NCBI RefSeq assembly: GCF_900660745.1
Contig: NZ_LR215048.1
Location: forward strand, 1,054,001 to 1,118,000
Reading direction: 5' to 3'
Length of the DNA: 64,000 nt
DNA from: Haploplasma axanthum
Lineage (GTDB): Bacteria; Bacillota_I; Bacilli_A; Acholeplasmatales; Acholeplasmataceae
Shown piece by piece: positions 17,285 to 26,295 of the stretch. The position numbers were made by a program, and so were the translations under genes. The stretch's first letter is position 1. The number at the start of each line of letters is the position of its first letter. The notes under the pieces were generated by a model that worked only from the letters and a program-made list of their open reading frames with translations, was not told the DNA's origin and ran no database searches.

Positions 17285-17919
17285 TGTTAGAAGCAGTTAT
17301 GAAATCTGATTATGTAAGAAGTGTTAAACTCTTTGAACAAGAAAAAATCAGTGAAAGAAGTATTGTATTATTAGGAGATTCAATAATCAAGTATTGGCCT
17401 TTTGATAAGTTCTATTCAAACTTAAATATTATTAATCGCGGAATACCAGGAGATACATCACTTGGTGTTTTACAAAGATTAGAGCAAATAATTAAAATAA
17501 AACCTTCTGTTGTCATTATTAGTGTAGGATCTAATGATTTAGTAAGACTAGATTCTAACATCAATGATATAGCAAAACGTATTATTGATATTAAACACAC
17601 ATTGGAACGAGAAGTTGAAGATTTATCTGCATATGTGGTATCAATAACACCTGTTCTAAGAGATCATGTAGTAACTAATAAAGCATATATGCAAACTAGA
17701 ACAAATGAAATGATTAATGCTATTAATAATGAACTAAAAAACTTTATTGAAGTAATTGATGTATCAAGTGCATTAAAAGATGAATCTGGTAGCTTAAAAT
17801 TAGAATATACAACAGATGGATTGCATTTAACTAATCAAGGATATCAAGTTTATAGTAGAATAATAAGTGAAAGTGTTAAAGAACTAAAATATAAAGGAGA
17901 TAAGAAAAATGAAGAATGA
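17284..17919 (+). CDS. SGNH/GDSL hydrolase
   Basis: A 211-aa cytoplasmic esterase or lipase of the SGNH fold. The four blocks are present: GDS with the nucleophile (LLGDSII), RGIPGDT with the oxyanion Gly, GSND, and DGLHLT near the C-terminus with the Asp-His pair. Substrate unknown; relatives act on acylglycerols, acetylated sugars or platelet-activating-factor-like lipids. It starts within the uvrB stop (TAATG), with AGGAG upstream, and overlaps the DegV gene by 11 bases, so the three are co-translated. There is no functional link to DNA repair that I can see. Confidence 0.85.
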   Translation: MLEAVMKSDYVRSVKLFEQEKISERSIVLLGDSIIKYWPFDKFYSNLNIINRGIPGDTSLGVLQRLEQIIKIKPSVVIISVGSNDLVRLDSNINDIAKRIIDIKHTLEREVEDLSAYVVSITPVLRDHVVTNKAYMQTRTNEMINAINNELKNFIEVIDVSSALKDESGSLKLEYTTDGLHLTNQGYQVYSRIISESVKELKYKGDKKNEE

Positions 17920-18781
17920 GTTTGTAATTGTTACTGATTCAACAACGGATTTACCACAAAGCATTGCTAACGAGTTAGGTTTAATAGTATTGCCTTTGAA
18001 ATATAATATCGCAAATGAAACATATGCTAACTACTTAGATTATCGTGAGCAAGATGTTAAAGATTTCTATGATTTAGTAAGAAAGGGAAATCTAGCAACA
18101 ACCTCACAATTAGTTCCTGAAGAATATATTGAAGCATTAAGTCCTATTTTAGAATCAGGTAAGGATGTTTTAATCTTATCGTTTTCTTCTAAACTTAGTG
18201 GCACATATAATAGTGCTAGACTTGCAACAATTGAGTTACAAGAAAAGTTCCCAGAAAGAAAGATTATTAGCTTAGATACAAAATCTGCTTCACTCGGTGA
18301 AGGTTTCTTAGTATATTTAACAGCTAAAGAAAAACAAAAAGGTTTAACAATTGAAGAAGCAGTTGAATTTGTTAATAAAACAATGCTTCATGTTGCTCAT
18401 TGGTTTACTGTTGATGATATTAATCATCTAAGAAGAGGTGGAAGAATTTCTGCTGTTTCATCATTTGTTGCTAAAGCGTTAAATATTAAGCCTGTTATGC
18501 ATACAGATAATGAAGGGGCTTTAATTCCACGTCAAAAAGCAGTAACAAGAAAAAGAGCAATTAAAGCTCTATTTACAAAAATGGAAGAAACTGCCCTACC
18601 TGATCAAAAAATTGTTTTTATTGGGCATGGAGATGATTTAGAAGCTGCTAAGACTTTAGAAGCATATATTAAAGAAAAATATCCTAAAGCTGAAGTCTTA
18701 ATTAATACGATTGGACCAGTAATTGGTGCACATACTGGACAAGGTGTTTTAGCATTATTTTTCCTAGCAACTGAACGTTAA
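17909..18781 (+). CDS. DegV family fatty-acid-binding protein
   Basis: A 290-aa protein with the DegV fold, which holds a fatty acid for the FakA kinase. Hallmarks are VTDSTTDLP at the N-terminus, TTSQLVPEEY, SLDTKSASLGEG in the middle, and the C-terminal IGPVIGAHTGQGVL. Length is typical. AAGGAGATAAG precedes ATG 17909, inside the end of the SGNH hydrolase gene. Together with the upstream hydrolase it suggests handling of lipid-derived fatty acids, which is inference. No fakA gene is present in the window. Confidence 0.88.
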   Translation: MKNEFVIVTDSTTDLPQSIANELGLIVLPLKYNIANETYANYLDYREQDVKDFYDLVRKGNLATTSQLVPEEYIEALSPILESGKDVLILSFSSKLSGTYNSARLATIELQEKFPERKIISLDTKSASLGEGFLVYLTAKEKQKGLTIEEAVEFVNKTMLHVAHWFTVDDINHLRRGGRISAVSSFVAKALNIKPVMHTDNEGALIPRQKAVTRKRAIKALFTKMEETALPDQKIVFIGHGDDLEAAKTLEAYIKEKYPKAEVLINTIGPVIGAHTGQGVLALFFLATER

Positions 18782-18844
18782 TAATAAAAAATAGTTCTAA
18801 TTTCAAACTTTTTAGAAAAGTATGCGTTTTCATAAGTGTTTCAA

Positions 18845-18872
18845 TTGCATATTATTTATAAATATGTATAAT
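18845..18872 (+). promoter_or_regulatory. Promoter of the NADH oxidase gene
   Basis: TTGCAT (18845-18850), 16-base spacer, TATAAT (18867-18872), with ATG 18914 downstream. Confidence 0.65.
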
Positions 18873-18913
18873 CAAGTTATAAATTCGATTTATAAATAAA
18901 AGGAGAACTTAGA

Positions 18914-20251
18914 ATGAAAGTAATAGTTATCGGTTGCACACATGCAGGAACAGCAGCCATTAAAAATATAAAAAAAACTAACTCAGATATTGAAGTTGTT
19001 GTTTATGAAAGAAATGATAATATTTCGTTTTTATCATGTGGAATAGCACTTTATGTTGGTGGAGTTGTGAAAGATAAAAACGGATTGTTTTATTCAAATC
19101 CTGAAGAATTACGCCAAATGGGTGTGAAAACTCATATGAAACATGATATTTTAGATATTGATTTTGATGCTAAAAAAGTGAAAGTTAAAAACTTAGAAAC
19201 TAATGAAGAGTTTACTGATACATTTGATAAATTAGTATTAGCAACAGGTTCATGGCCAATTGTTCCACCAATTGAAGGAATTAAAAGTGAAAATGTACTT
19301 TTATCTAAAAACTTTAATCATGCAAATCATATTATTGATTATGCAAAAAATGTTCAAAAAATTGCTGTAATTGGTGCTGGATATATTGGGGTTGAACTTG
19401 CTGAAGCATTTGAACTACAAGGTAAAGAAGTAGTTTTAATTGATGGTGAAGATCGAATAATGCCAAAATATTTGGATGAAGAGTTCACTAAGCATGCTGA
19501 AAAAGCATTTACTGACCATGGAATTAAGCTTGCTTTAGGACAAAAAGTTAAAGGTTTTGAAACAAAAGGCAATTTAGTTACTAAAGTTGTAACAGATAAA
19601 GATGCATTTGATGTTGATATGGTAATTATGTGTATTGGTTTTAGACCAAATGCAACTCTATTTAAAGATAAACTTGCAACAACACCAAATGGTGCATTAA
19701 TTGTTAATGAATATATGCAAACATCAAATAAAGATGTTTATGCATGCGGAGATTGTGCAAATATTATTTATAATCCAACACATGAAAGTAGATATATCCC
19801 ACTAGCAACAAATGCTGTTAGAATGGGAACAATCGCAGGATTAAATATTGAAAAGAATCATGTTAAGTATATTGGAACACAAGGAACTTCAGGAATTCAA
19901 ATCTATGATTGGTCAATTTCATCAACTGGATTAACTGAAGGAGTTGCTAAAGGAATGGATATTGATTATTTAACAGTTACTGTTAATGACAATAATCGTC
20001 CAGAATTTATGCCAACATATGATTTAGCAATGTTAAAACTAGTTTTTGACGCTAAAACTAGAAAAATACTAGGTGGTCAAATCATCTCAAAAGTTGATTT
20101 AACTGAAAAAATGAATACCTTAAGCGTATGTATTCAAAATGAAATGACTGTTGAAGAATTAGCGTTTGTTGACTTTTTCTTCCAACCACATTTTAACAAA
20201 CCTTGGGGGTTATTAAACCTTGCAGGTTTAGCTGCACTTGATATAAAATAA
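18914..20251 (+). CDS. nox: NADH oxidase / CoA-disulfide reductase family flavoprotein
   Basis: A 445-aa FAD- and NADH-binding oxidoreductase. It has an N-terminal FAD site (VIGCTHAGTAAI), the single redox Cys in NISFLSCGIALYVGG, an NADH-binding glycine motif (VIGAGYIGVELAEA), the second FAD motif (DVYACGDCA) and the C-terminal dimerisation domain. The pattern and length fit water-forming NADH oxidases, which regenerate NAD+ and remove oxygen; closely related CoA-disulfide reductases share these motifs, so that remains possible. The usual FAD-site third Gly position reads CTHAG, common in this subfamily. AAAGGAG precedes ATG 18914. It is monocistronic with its own promoter and terminator. Confidence 0.85.
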   Translation: MKVIVIGCTHAGTAAIKNIKKTNSDIEVVVYERNDNISFLSCGIALYVGGVVKDKNGLFYSNPEELRQMGVKTHMKHDILDIDFDAKKVKVKNLETNEEFTDTFDKLVLATGSWPIVPPIEGIKSENVLLSKNFNHANHIIDYAKNVQKIAVIGAGYIGVELAEAFELQGKEVVLIDGEDRIMPKYLDEEFTKHAEKAFTDHGIKLALGQKVKGFETKGNLVTKVVTDKDAFDVDMVIMCIGFRPNATLFKDKLATTPNGALIVNEYMQTSNKDVYACGDCANIIYNPTHESRYIPLATNAVRMGTIAGLNIEKNHVKYIGTQGTSGIQIYDWSISSTGLTEGVAKGMDIDYLTVTVNDNNRPEFMPTYDLAMLKLVFDAKTRKILGGQIISKVDLTEKMNTLSVCIQNEMTVEELAFVDFFFQPHFNKPWGLLNLAGLAALDIK

Positions 20252-20259
20252 TGAAAACG

Positions 20260-20300
20260 AAAGTCTAATAAAAATCTATATTGTTTTTTGTTAGACTTTT
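20260..20300 (+). terminator. Terminator of the NADH oxidase gene
   Basis: AAAGTCTAA (20260-20268) pairs with TTAGACTTT (20291-20299), a 9-bp stem with a 22-base loop, followed by T's. Confidence 0.75.
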
Positions 20301-20331
20301 ATCTTTTTATAACTAATAATTGATAAAAAGA

Positions 20332-20359
20332 TTGCATTGAATTAAAAAAAGATTATAAT
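20332..20359 (+). promoter_or_regulatory. Promoter of potABCD
   Basis: TTGCAT (20332-20337), 16-base spacer, TATAAT (20354-20359), 35 bases before the potA start. Confidence 0.7.
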
Positions 20360-20394
20360 TAATAGGAAAATAAAAATAATGGAGGAAGCCTGAT

Positions 20395-21504
20395 TTGGAA
20401 CAGAAAGTTATTATAGAACTTTTAAATGTTACTAAACAATTCGATGAAGAAATAATAGTAGACAATTTAAACTTGAAAATTTATGAAAATGAGTTTTTAA
20501 CGTTGTTAGGACCATCTGGATGTGGTAAGACAACAACGCTTCGAATGATTGGTGGATTTGAGGAAGCAAATAATGGACAAATCATAATAGAAGGAAAAGA
20601 TTTTAGTGATTTACCACCATATGCCAGACCAATTAATACTGTCTTTCAAAAATATGCACTATTCCCACATCTAAATGTTATTGAGAATGTTTCATTTGGA
20701 TTAAGAAACCGCAGCATTGAATATTTAACCAAATTTTACGGATTAGAAGAAACTTCTAAGAAGGAACTTAAAAAAACATTAAATGAATTAATTCAAAAGT
20801 CAGCATTAGAAGCTTTAGAACTAGTTAATTTAAAGGGCTATGAAAATAGAAAAATAAATCATTTAAGTGGTGGTCAACAACAAAGGGTTGCCCTTGCAAG
20901 AGCAATCGTTAATAAACCTAAAATTCTATTATTAGATGAACCACTTGCAGCACTTGATTTAAAGTTAAGACAAAAAATGCAATATGAATTAAAAGAAATG
21001 CAAAAAAAATTAGGAATGACCTTTATCTTTGTTACTCATGATCAAGAAGAAGCAATGACAATGAGTGATCGAATCGCTGTTATGGATAAAGGGGTTATTG
21101 TTCAACTTGGAACTCCAAAATCAATTTACAATGAACCAGTAAATAGATATGTTGCAACATTCATTGGCGAATCAAATATTATTCCTGCTAAATATTTAAA
21201 AAAAGATTTAGTAAGATTTTTAAATGTTGATTTTGAATGTATGGGATATACTTTCAAAAACAATGAAAAAGTCAATGTTGTTATAAGACCAGAAGATTTT
21301 GATGTTGTTGATTTAGATAAAGCTAAATTGACAGGAACAGTTTTATCAACAATGTTTAAGGGAGTTCATAACGAACTAATTGTTGAAGTTAAAGATGTTA
21401 AACTAAAAGTGAACACTTATGAAAATTATGTTGTAGGTGAACCAATTGGATTAAAGGTAGATCCATATGAAATACATATTATGAAGGTAGAAACAAATGA
21501 ATAA
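20395..21504 (+). CDS. potA: Spermidine/putrescine ABC transporter, ATP-binding protein
   Basis: The 369-aa ATPase that powers polyamine import. Walker A GPSGCGKTTT, signature LSGGQQQR, Walker B LLLDEP and the switch His (VTHDQEEA) are intact, and a C-terminal TOBE-like domain follows (about 265-365). Start is TTG 20395 with GGAGGA 8 bases upstream; the nearby ATG (20379) meets TGA after four codons. A roughly 30-residue insertion after FGLRNRS is longer than in Bacillus PotA. It overlaps potB by 8 bases and heads a four-gene polyamine operon. Confidence 0.93.
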   Translation: MEQKVIIELLNVTKQFDEEIIVDNLNLKIYENEFLTLLGPSGCGKTTTLRMIGGFEEANNGQIIIEGKDFSDLPPYARPINTVFQKYALFPHLNVIENVSFGLRNRSIEYLTKFYGLEETSKKELKKTLNELIQKSALEALELVNLKGYENRKINHLSGGQQQRVALARAIVNKPKILLLDEPLAALDLKLRQKMQYELKEMQKKLGMTFIFVTHDQEEAMTMSDRIAVMDKGVIVQLGTPKSIYNEPVNRYVATFIGESNIIPAKYLKKDLVRFLNVDFECMGYTFKNNEKVNVVIRPEDFDVVDLDKAKLTGTVLSTMFKGVHNELIVEVKDVKLKVNTYENYVVGEPIGLKVDPYEIHIMKVETNE

Positions 21505-22330
21505 GGCGTTTCGTAAGCTATCATATCCATATTTAGGATGGCTTGTTGTATTTGCAATTATTCCAATTTTTGTAATGCTTTTCTTAAGTTTTACAAGTGG
21601 AGAAGGATTAAGTTTAGAAGGTTCAAAATTATCTTTTAATTCTTTTAACCTTTTAATAGATCAAGCTACACTTGTTGCTATTAAAAATAGTTTTCTATAT
21701 GCTGGAATATCAACACTAATTTCATTAGTTCTTGGTTATTTCGTTGCATATCAATTATTTAAATCAAAAATTAAAAATAAACTATTAATATTAACAATCT
21801 TTATACTTCCAATGTGGTCAAATCTTTTATTAAGAACAGAAGCATTAGGTAATATGATGGAACATAATAATATTGTTACAAGTATTTTATCAAGAGTTAA
21901 TATTAATATTTCAATTGGAATAAAAGGAACACCACTTGCAGTAATAATTGGTTTAATATTTACATATCTACCTTTTGTTATTTTACCTGTTTATACTGCG
22001 TTAGAAAAAATTGAATATAATCTACAAGAAGCATCATTAGATTTAGGATTAACAGAATTTCAAACATTTTGGAAAGTTATTTTCCCACTTTCACTTAAAG
22101 GAGTTATCACAGGATCAATTCTTGTTTTCTTACCTTCATTAAGCGGTTTTGCAGTGCCAGAAATACTTGGTAAAGGAAATGTTTTATTTATTGGTAATAT
22201 CATTGAACAAGCCTTTAAAAATATGAATTATAGTTTTGGTTCATTATTATCAATATTCATTATTATGTTAATTACAGCAGCACTTCTAATTGTTAATAAA
22301 GTCGATAAAGAAGGAGAGACATTGTTATGA
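21497..22330 (+). CDS. potB: Spermidine/putrescine ABC transporter permease
   Basis: A 277-aa inner-membrane permease with about six helices. The EAA-type coupling segment that contacts the ATPase is visible (EASLDLGLTEFQTFWKVIFP). It forms a heterodimer with PotC. It overlaps potA by 8 bases and potC by 4 (ATGA), so the subunits are translated in step. Order and length match the pot operons of Firmicutes. Confidence 0.93.
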   Translation: MNKAFRKLSYPYLGWLVVFAIIPIFVMLFLSFTSGEGLSLEGSKLSFNSFNLLIDQATLVAIKNSFLYAGISTLISLVLGYFVAYQLFKSKIKNKLLILTIFILPMWSNLLLRTEALGNMMEHNNIVTSILSRVNINISIGIKGTPLAVIIGLIFTYLPFVILPVYTALEKIEYNLQEASLDLGLTEFQTFWKVIFPLSLKGVITGSILVFLPSLSGFAVPEILGKGNVLFIGNIIEQAFKNMNYSFGSLLSIFIIMLITAALLIVNKVDKEGETLL

Positions 22331-23190
22331 ATAAATATCCAAAAGCAACTCTCAAAGAATATGGTTATAAAGACTATAAACACCTTAAGACTATCTATAA
22401 AATATTAAGTAAAATTTTATTAGCATTAATAATTTTGATTCTTTACGCATCAATAATTTTAATTGCTATTCAATCATTTAATTCAAGTACTGATGTTAAT
22501 ACATTTAAATCGTTTACATTTGAATGGTATGCAAAAATGTTTAGTAATCGTTCTCTAAGAAGTGCAATCTTTAATACAATAACAGTAAGTATAGTATCAA
22601 CATTACTGGCAGCAGTATTAGGAACGTTTATTTCTGTTGGGATGTATTCTCTAGCTAAAAAGAAACGCCAATTAATGATGTTATTTAACAATATTCCAGT
22701 TTTAAATGCTGATATTGTAACGGGTATTTCGTTAATGTTAATATTTTCATTATTATTACCATTATTTCCTTACATATTTGGCCCATTCACATTAATTGTT
22801 GCTCATTTATTCTTTACACTTCCATATGTAATTTTAAGTGTAATTCCTAAATTAAAAGAAATGGATCCTAATTTAATGGATGCTAGTCTTGATTTAGGTG
22901 TAAAACCTTTTAAAGGATTAATGAAAGTTATTGTTCCAAGTATTATCCCAGGAATATTTTCTGGAATGTTATTAGCATTTACAATGAGTATTGATGATTT
23001 TGTTATTAGTTACTATACAACTGGTAATGGATTTGATAATCTATCAATTTGGATTTACGGATCAATCGGTAGAAAGAGTTTAACGCCTTCAGTTTATGCA
23101 TTTTCAACTTCATTAACATTAGTAACACTATCATTGATTTTAGTTTATCAATTTATTAAAGCGAGAGGTAAGAGAAATGTTAAAAAATAA
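22327..23190 (+). CDS. potC: Spermidine/putrescine ABC transporter permease
   Basis: A 287-aa second permease with about six helices and the coupling motif DASLDLGVKPFKGLMKVIVP. The N-terminal 20 residues before the first helix are hydrophilic and slightly longer than usual. DDFVISYYTTGNGFDNLS is the periplasmic-facing stretch typical of PotC. Its ATG overlaps the potB stop, and its end overlaps potD by 14 bases. Confidence 0.93.
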   Translation: MNKYPKATLKEYGYKDYKHLKTIYKILSKILLALIILILYASIILIAIQSFNSSTDVNTFKSFTFEWYAKMFSNRSLRSAIFNTITVSIVSTLLAAVLGTFISVGMYSLAKKKRQLMMLFNNIPVLNADIVTGISLMLIFSLLLPLFPYIFGPFTLIVAHLFFTLPYVILSVIPKLKEMDPNLMDASLDLGVKPFKGLMKVIVPSIIPGIFSGMLLAFTMSIDDFVISYYTTGNGFDNLSIWIYGSIGRKSLTPSVYAFSTSLTLVTLSLILVYQFIKARGKRNVKK

Positions 23191-24304
23191 AAAATTAATT
23201 ATCTTTCCTTTATTTATGTTCATACTACTTATTTTATCTAGTTGTACTTCTAAAAATAAGAAGTTATTAATCCTTAATTGGGGTGAATATATTAATGATG
23301 AATTGGTTGCAAAATTTGAAGAAGAAAATGATGTTGAAGTAGTAATTAGCATTGCTGAATCAAATGAATTATTTTATTCAAAAATTAAAAGTGGAACGAC
23401 AGTTTATGATTTAGTTGTACCATCAGATTATATGATTGAAAAAATGATGGAAAAAGAATTGTTACAAGAAATTGATTTTACAAAACTTACAAATTATGAC
23501 CAAGAAGAAAATCCATACATGCCTGGTGTATTAAACATTCAAAAACAAATGGTTAAAGATAACGAAAAATATGCAGTTCCATATTTTTGGGGAACATTTG
23601 GTCTAATGTATAATAAACAAAAACAAGGCTTGGAACAAAGTATTATAGAGAATGGATGGAATGCATATTTTAATGATAGTTTACTTCCTGCAAATACTAG
23701 AAAAGGTATGTACAATGTTTCAAGATATGCATATGCAGCAGCAATGTACTATAACCAAACAAGTGCAAACGAGTTTAGTGATGCATTAAGCAAAAAAGCA
23801 GAAGCTGATTTAAAAGCAGCAAATATTAATGAATGGGGAACAGATTCTCTTAAAAAAGGAATTGTTGCTAATAACTTAGATTTAGCATTTGTTTATACCG
23901 GAGATTTTCTTGATATGTTATATGTTCAGTTAGATGATGGTAAAAAGTTAGAAGAAATGACTTTTGATATTCACATTCCTGAAAATACGATTGCTTTTAT
24001 GGATGCATTTGTTATTCCAAAAAAAGCTAGAAATGTTGATTTGGCACATAAGTTTATTGATTTCTTCTTGGATTCTAATAATGCTCTTGCTAATGCATCT
24101 GTAGTTGGATATGCAACACCGCTTGTTAATAGTTATAATGAAATAGTTAATCCAAAAGATAATGATGATTGGTCATTATCATGGGCATATGCAAATAATA
24201 AGTACTATCCTAAAGATGAAATTAAAGGAATTCCTCTTAAGAATTTCCAACAAGATATCTTAGATAAAATAAATCAAATGGTTAATCGCGTTAAAATCAG
24301 TTAA
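23177..24304 (+). CDS. potD: Spermidine/putrescine-binding lipoprotein
   Basis: A 375-aa solute-binding protein. The leader ends in the lipobox LSSC, so the mature protein is lipid-anchored to the outer face of the membrane, as expected without a periplasm. The mature start LLILNWGEYIND is the PotD hallmark, and the conserved PYFWGTFGLMYNK and later W/D/E positions that line the polyamine pocket are present. It overlaps potC by 14 bases and a terminator follows. Spermidine versus putrescine preference is not decidable from motifs. Confidence 0.93.
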   Translation: MLKNKKLIIFPLFMFILLILSSCTSKNKKLLILNWGEYINDELVAKFEEENDVEVVISIAESNELFYSKIKSGTTVYDLVVPSDYMIEKMMEKELLQEIDFTKLTNYDQEENPYMPGVLNIQKQMVKDNEKYAVPYFWGTFGLMYNKQKQGLEQSIIENGWNAYFNDSLLPANTRKGMYNVSRYAYAAAMYYNQTSANEFSDALSKKAEADLKAANINEWGTDSLKKGIVANNLDLAFVYTGDFLDMLYVQLDDGKKLEEMTFDIHIPENTIAFMDAFVIPKKARNVDLAHKFIDFFLDSNNALANASVVGYATPLVNSYNEIVNPKDNDDWSLSWAYANNKYYPKDEIKGIPLKNFQQDILDKINQMVNRVKIS

Positions 24305-24337
24305 TATAAATAAAGATTATTATAAAATAAATATTTG

Positions 24338-24370
24338 AAGATTGGTCTTTTTCGGAGATCAATCTTTTTT
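24338..24370 (+). terminator. Terminator of potABCD
   Basis: AAGATTGGTCT (24338-24348) pairs with AGATCAATCTT (24356-24366) through 11 positions with one G-T, followed by a T-run. Confidence 0.85.
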
Positions 24371-24520
24371 ATTTGAAATAAAGAATTAATAATTTTAAGC
24401 CATTTATAACTTTATTATCCATGAATATAGATTAACAGCATAATAAATTATTTTTAAATAAATATAATAACATATATTTTTTATAGTTTTTAAAGACTAA
24501 AAATGATACTATATATAATA

Positions 24521-24597
24521 AGGTTATGATGCAACCTAAAGTTTACATTATACAACTTCAAATTGGTTCATAAAGAATAAGAAATGTAATAAACTTT
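24521..24597 (+). promoter_or_regulatory. Structured 5' leader of the pentapeptide-repeat XRE gene
   Basis: Two helices lie between the TATAAT at 24514 and the ribosome site. AGGTT/AACCT (24521-24537) is small. AAAGTTTACATT (24538-24549) can pair with AATGTAA-taa-ACTTT (24583-24597) except for a three-base bulge. This resembles a regulatory leader but matches no riboswitch I know. Confidence 0.35.
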
Positions 24598-24619
24598 AAG
24601 TAGAAGAGAGGTATTACGT

Positions 24620-25387
24620 ATGACTTTAGGAGAAAAAGTAACAAAACTAAGAAAAGAAAAAGCAATGACACAAGAACAATTAGCTGAAATACTTGATGTA
24701 TCAAGACAATCAGTATCAAAATGGGAACAAGATATTGCTTATCCAGAAACAGATAAAATAATTAAGATAGCAAAATTGTTTGATGTTTCACTTGATTATT
24801 TACTATTAGATAGAGAAATAGATGAAAAACCAAGAAAGATAAGCTTTAGTAAAGGATTTAATTATGAATATAAAAGCAAGAAAAAGATATTAGGCATGCC
24901 ACTTATTCATATTAATATTGGATTTGGTAAAGTAGCAAAAGGCTTCATATCAATTGGATTTATATCAAAAGGGATCATTTCATTAGGACTTATTTCGTTA
25001 GGTTTCTTATCAATGGGACTTTTCTCACTTGGTCTAATAAGTCTTGCAGTATTTTCGTTAGGAATTATAAGCCTAGGTGCAATATCTTTTGGAGTTATTG
25101 CAATTGGAGCAATAGCAATCGGTGTTTTTAGTATTGGAGCTGTATCCGTTGGATATTTTTCTGTTGGTGCGCTAGCTATAGGAAAGTATGGTGCTTACGG
25201 TGATACAGCAAGAGCACTTATAGCAATTGGTGATACTAAATCATTTGGATCTATGTTTAGTGGTAATTTAGAAAGTGCTAAGAATAATAAAGAGTTAATC
25301 ATTAATGTTTTAGATAATGATACACCTAAACTTTTAAAGCTGTTTAAAGATTGGTTTTTAAGTATTACAGGATTATTTAGAAAGTAG
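24620..25387 (+). CDS. XRE-family regulator fused to hydrophobic pentapeptide repeats
   Basis: 255 aa. Residues 6-62 are an XRE helix-turn-helix (MTQEQLAEILDVSRQSVSKW). A linker (KKKILGMPLIHINIG) leads into 16 consecutive five-residue units (109-188) of the form hydrophobic-hydrophobic-Ser/Ala-hydrophobic-Gly, such as IISLG, LFSLG, VFSIG. The register never slips; one unit has Ala for Gly. The array could form a compact beta-solenoid or associate with membrane. A polar C-terminal 65 residues follow. I recall similar XRE proteins in other Firmicutes but no known function. AAGAGAGGT precedes ATG 24620. A structured leader lies upstream. Confidence 0.85.
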   Translation: MTLGEKVTKLRKEKAMTQEQLAEILDVSRQSVSKWEQDIAYPETDKIIKIAKLFDVSLDYLLLDREIDEKPRKISFSKGFNYEYKSKKKILGMPLIHINIGFGKVAKGFISIGFISKGIISLGLISLGFLSMGLFSLGLISLAVFSLGIISLGAISFGVIAIGAIAIGVFSIGAVSVGYFSVGALAIGKYGAYGDTARALIAIGDTKSFGSMFSGNLESAKNNKELIINVLDNDTPKLLKLFKDWFLSITGLFRK

Positions 25388-25394
25388 GTATATA

Positions 25395-25622
25395 ATGAAC
25401 GAAGTAAAAATAAATGGAATATATAGACATTTTAAGGGAGATTATTATCTGGTTTTAGATATTGCAACACATAGTGAAACTTTGGAGAAATATGTTGTCT
25501 ACCGGGCATTATATAATGATAATAGTTTATGGGTTAGACCATATGATTTATTTGTTGAAGAAGTAAATAAAAAGGATCAAAAATATCGATTTGAACTACA
25601 AGAAATTAAAAGTAAAAAATGA
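25395..25622 (+). CDS. DUF1653 family protein
   Basis: A 75-aa protein matching the DUF1653 pattern: GIYRHFKGDYYLVLDIATHSET near the start, then EKYVVYRALYND and LWVRPYDLFVEEV. The fold is a small beta-barrel and the function is unknown. It starts 8 bases after the XRE gene with only a weak AGGT upstream, so it may be translated by coupling. The cyclophilin gene follows 19 bases later. These three probably share one transcript. Confidence 0.8.
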   Translation: MNEVKINGIYRHFKGDYYLVLDIATHSETLEKYVVYRALYNDNSLWVRPYDLFVEEVNKKDQKYRFELQEIKSKK

Positions 25623-25641
25623 ATGTAAAAAGGAGAAAGTA

Positions 25642-26178
25642 ATGAAGAAGTTATTAATAATATTTGTTTTATTTAGTTTTATACTAACTGGATGTTCAAA
25701 AGGTAAGAATAATCCTGTTGTAACAATTAAAGTAAAAGGTTATGATGAAGTAATAAAGATTGAATTATATAGAGAAATTGCTCCTATTACAGTCGAAAAT
25801 TTTATTGATATTGCAACTACTGGATATTATGAAGGAAGTACATTTCATCGTGTTATTAAAGATTTTATGATTCAAGGCGGTCAAGGAAAAACTAGTTTGA
25901 AACCAATTAAAGGGGAATTTGCTAGTAACGGTGTTAAAAATGACTTGAAGCATGTAAGAGGAGTTATATCAATGGCAAGAACTAATGTTAAAGATTCGGC
26001 AACTAGCCAATTCTTTATTGTTCATAAAGATAGTCCACACTTAGATGGTGAATATGCAGCATTTGGTATGATGATAGAAGGCTTTGAAACTCTTGATTTA
26101 ATAGCAAATATTCAAACAGATTTTAATGATATGCCAGTAGTTAGTATTGTTATTGAAAAGGTTGAAGTTAAATTGTAA
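25642..26178 (+). CDS. Cyclophilin-type peptidyl-prolyl isomerase, predicted lipoprotein
   Basis: 178 aa, starting at ATG 25642 after AAAGGAGAAAG; an upstream in-frame ATG (25591) lies within the DUF1653 gene. The leader ends in the lipobox LTGC, so the enzyme should be anchored outside the cell. The cyclophilin core is present: EIAPITVENFID, STFHRVIKDFMIQGGQ (catalytic Arg in FHRV), SMAR, SQFFIVHKDSPHLDGEYAAFG. It catalyses cis-trans isomerisation of proline bonds, probably helping exported proteins fold. Firmicutes more often use PrsA for this. Confidence 0.88.
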   Translation: MKKLLIIFVLFSFILTGCSKGKNNPVVTIKVKGYDEVIKIELYREIAPITVENFIDIATTGYYEGSTFHRVIKDFMIQGGQGKTSLKPIKGEFASNGVKNDLKHVRGVISMARTNVKDSATSQFFIVHKDSPHLDGEYAAFGMMIEGFETLDLIANIQTDFNDMPVVSIVIEKVEVKL

Positions 26179-26295
26179 TGTATTTAGTATAGAGAAATTT
26201 TTGAACTATTTAATAGTTTTAATAGATATAGAAACTAATTATTAGAAGAACGATTTAAGAAGTTATATTCTTATATAATTAAGTAGAAGGAAGTT

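Larger units (their letters stand above)
24305..24619. other. Intergenic region with terminator, promoter and structured leader
   Basis: About 315 very AT-rich bases between potD and the XRE gene. It contains the potD terminator (24338-24370), a -10 TATAAT at 24514-24519 with a poor -35, and a folded leader at 24521-24597. Between about 24371 and 24480 I see no interpretable signal. Confidence 0.5.

Noticed and set aside
26205-26219. AACTATTTAATAGTT palindrome after the cyclophilin gene as a terminator
   Set aside because: The stem is all A/T except one pair and no T-run follows.
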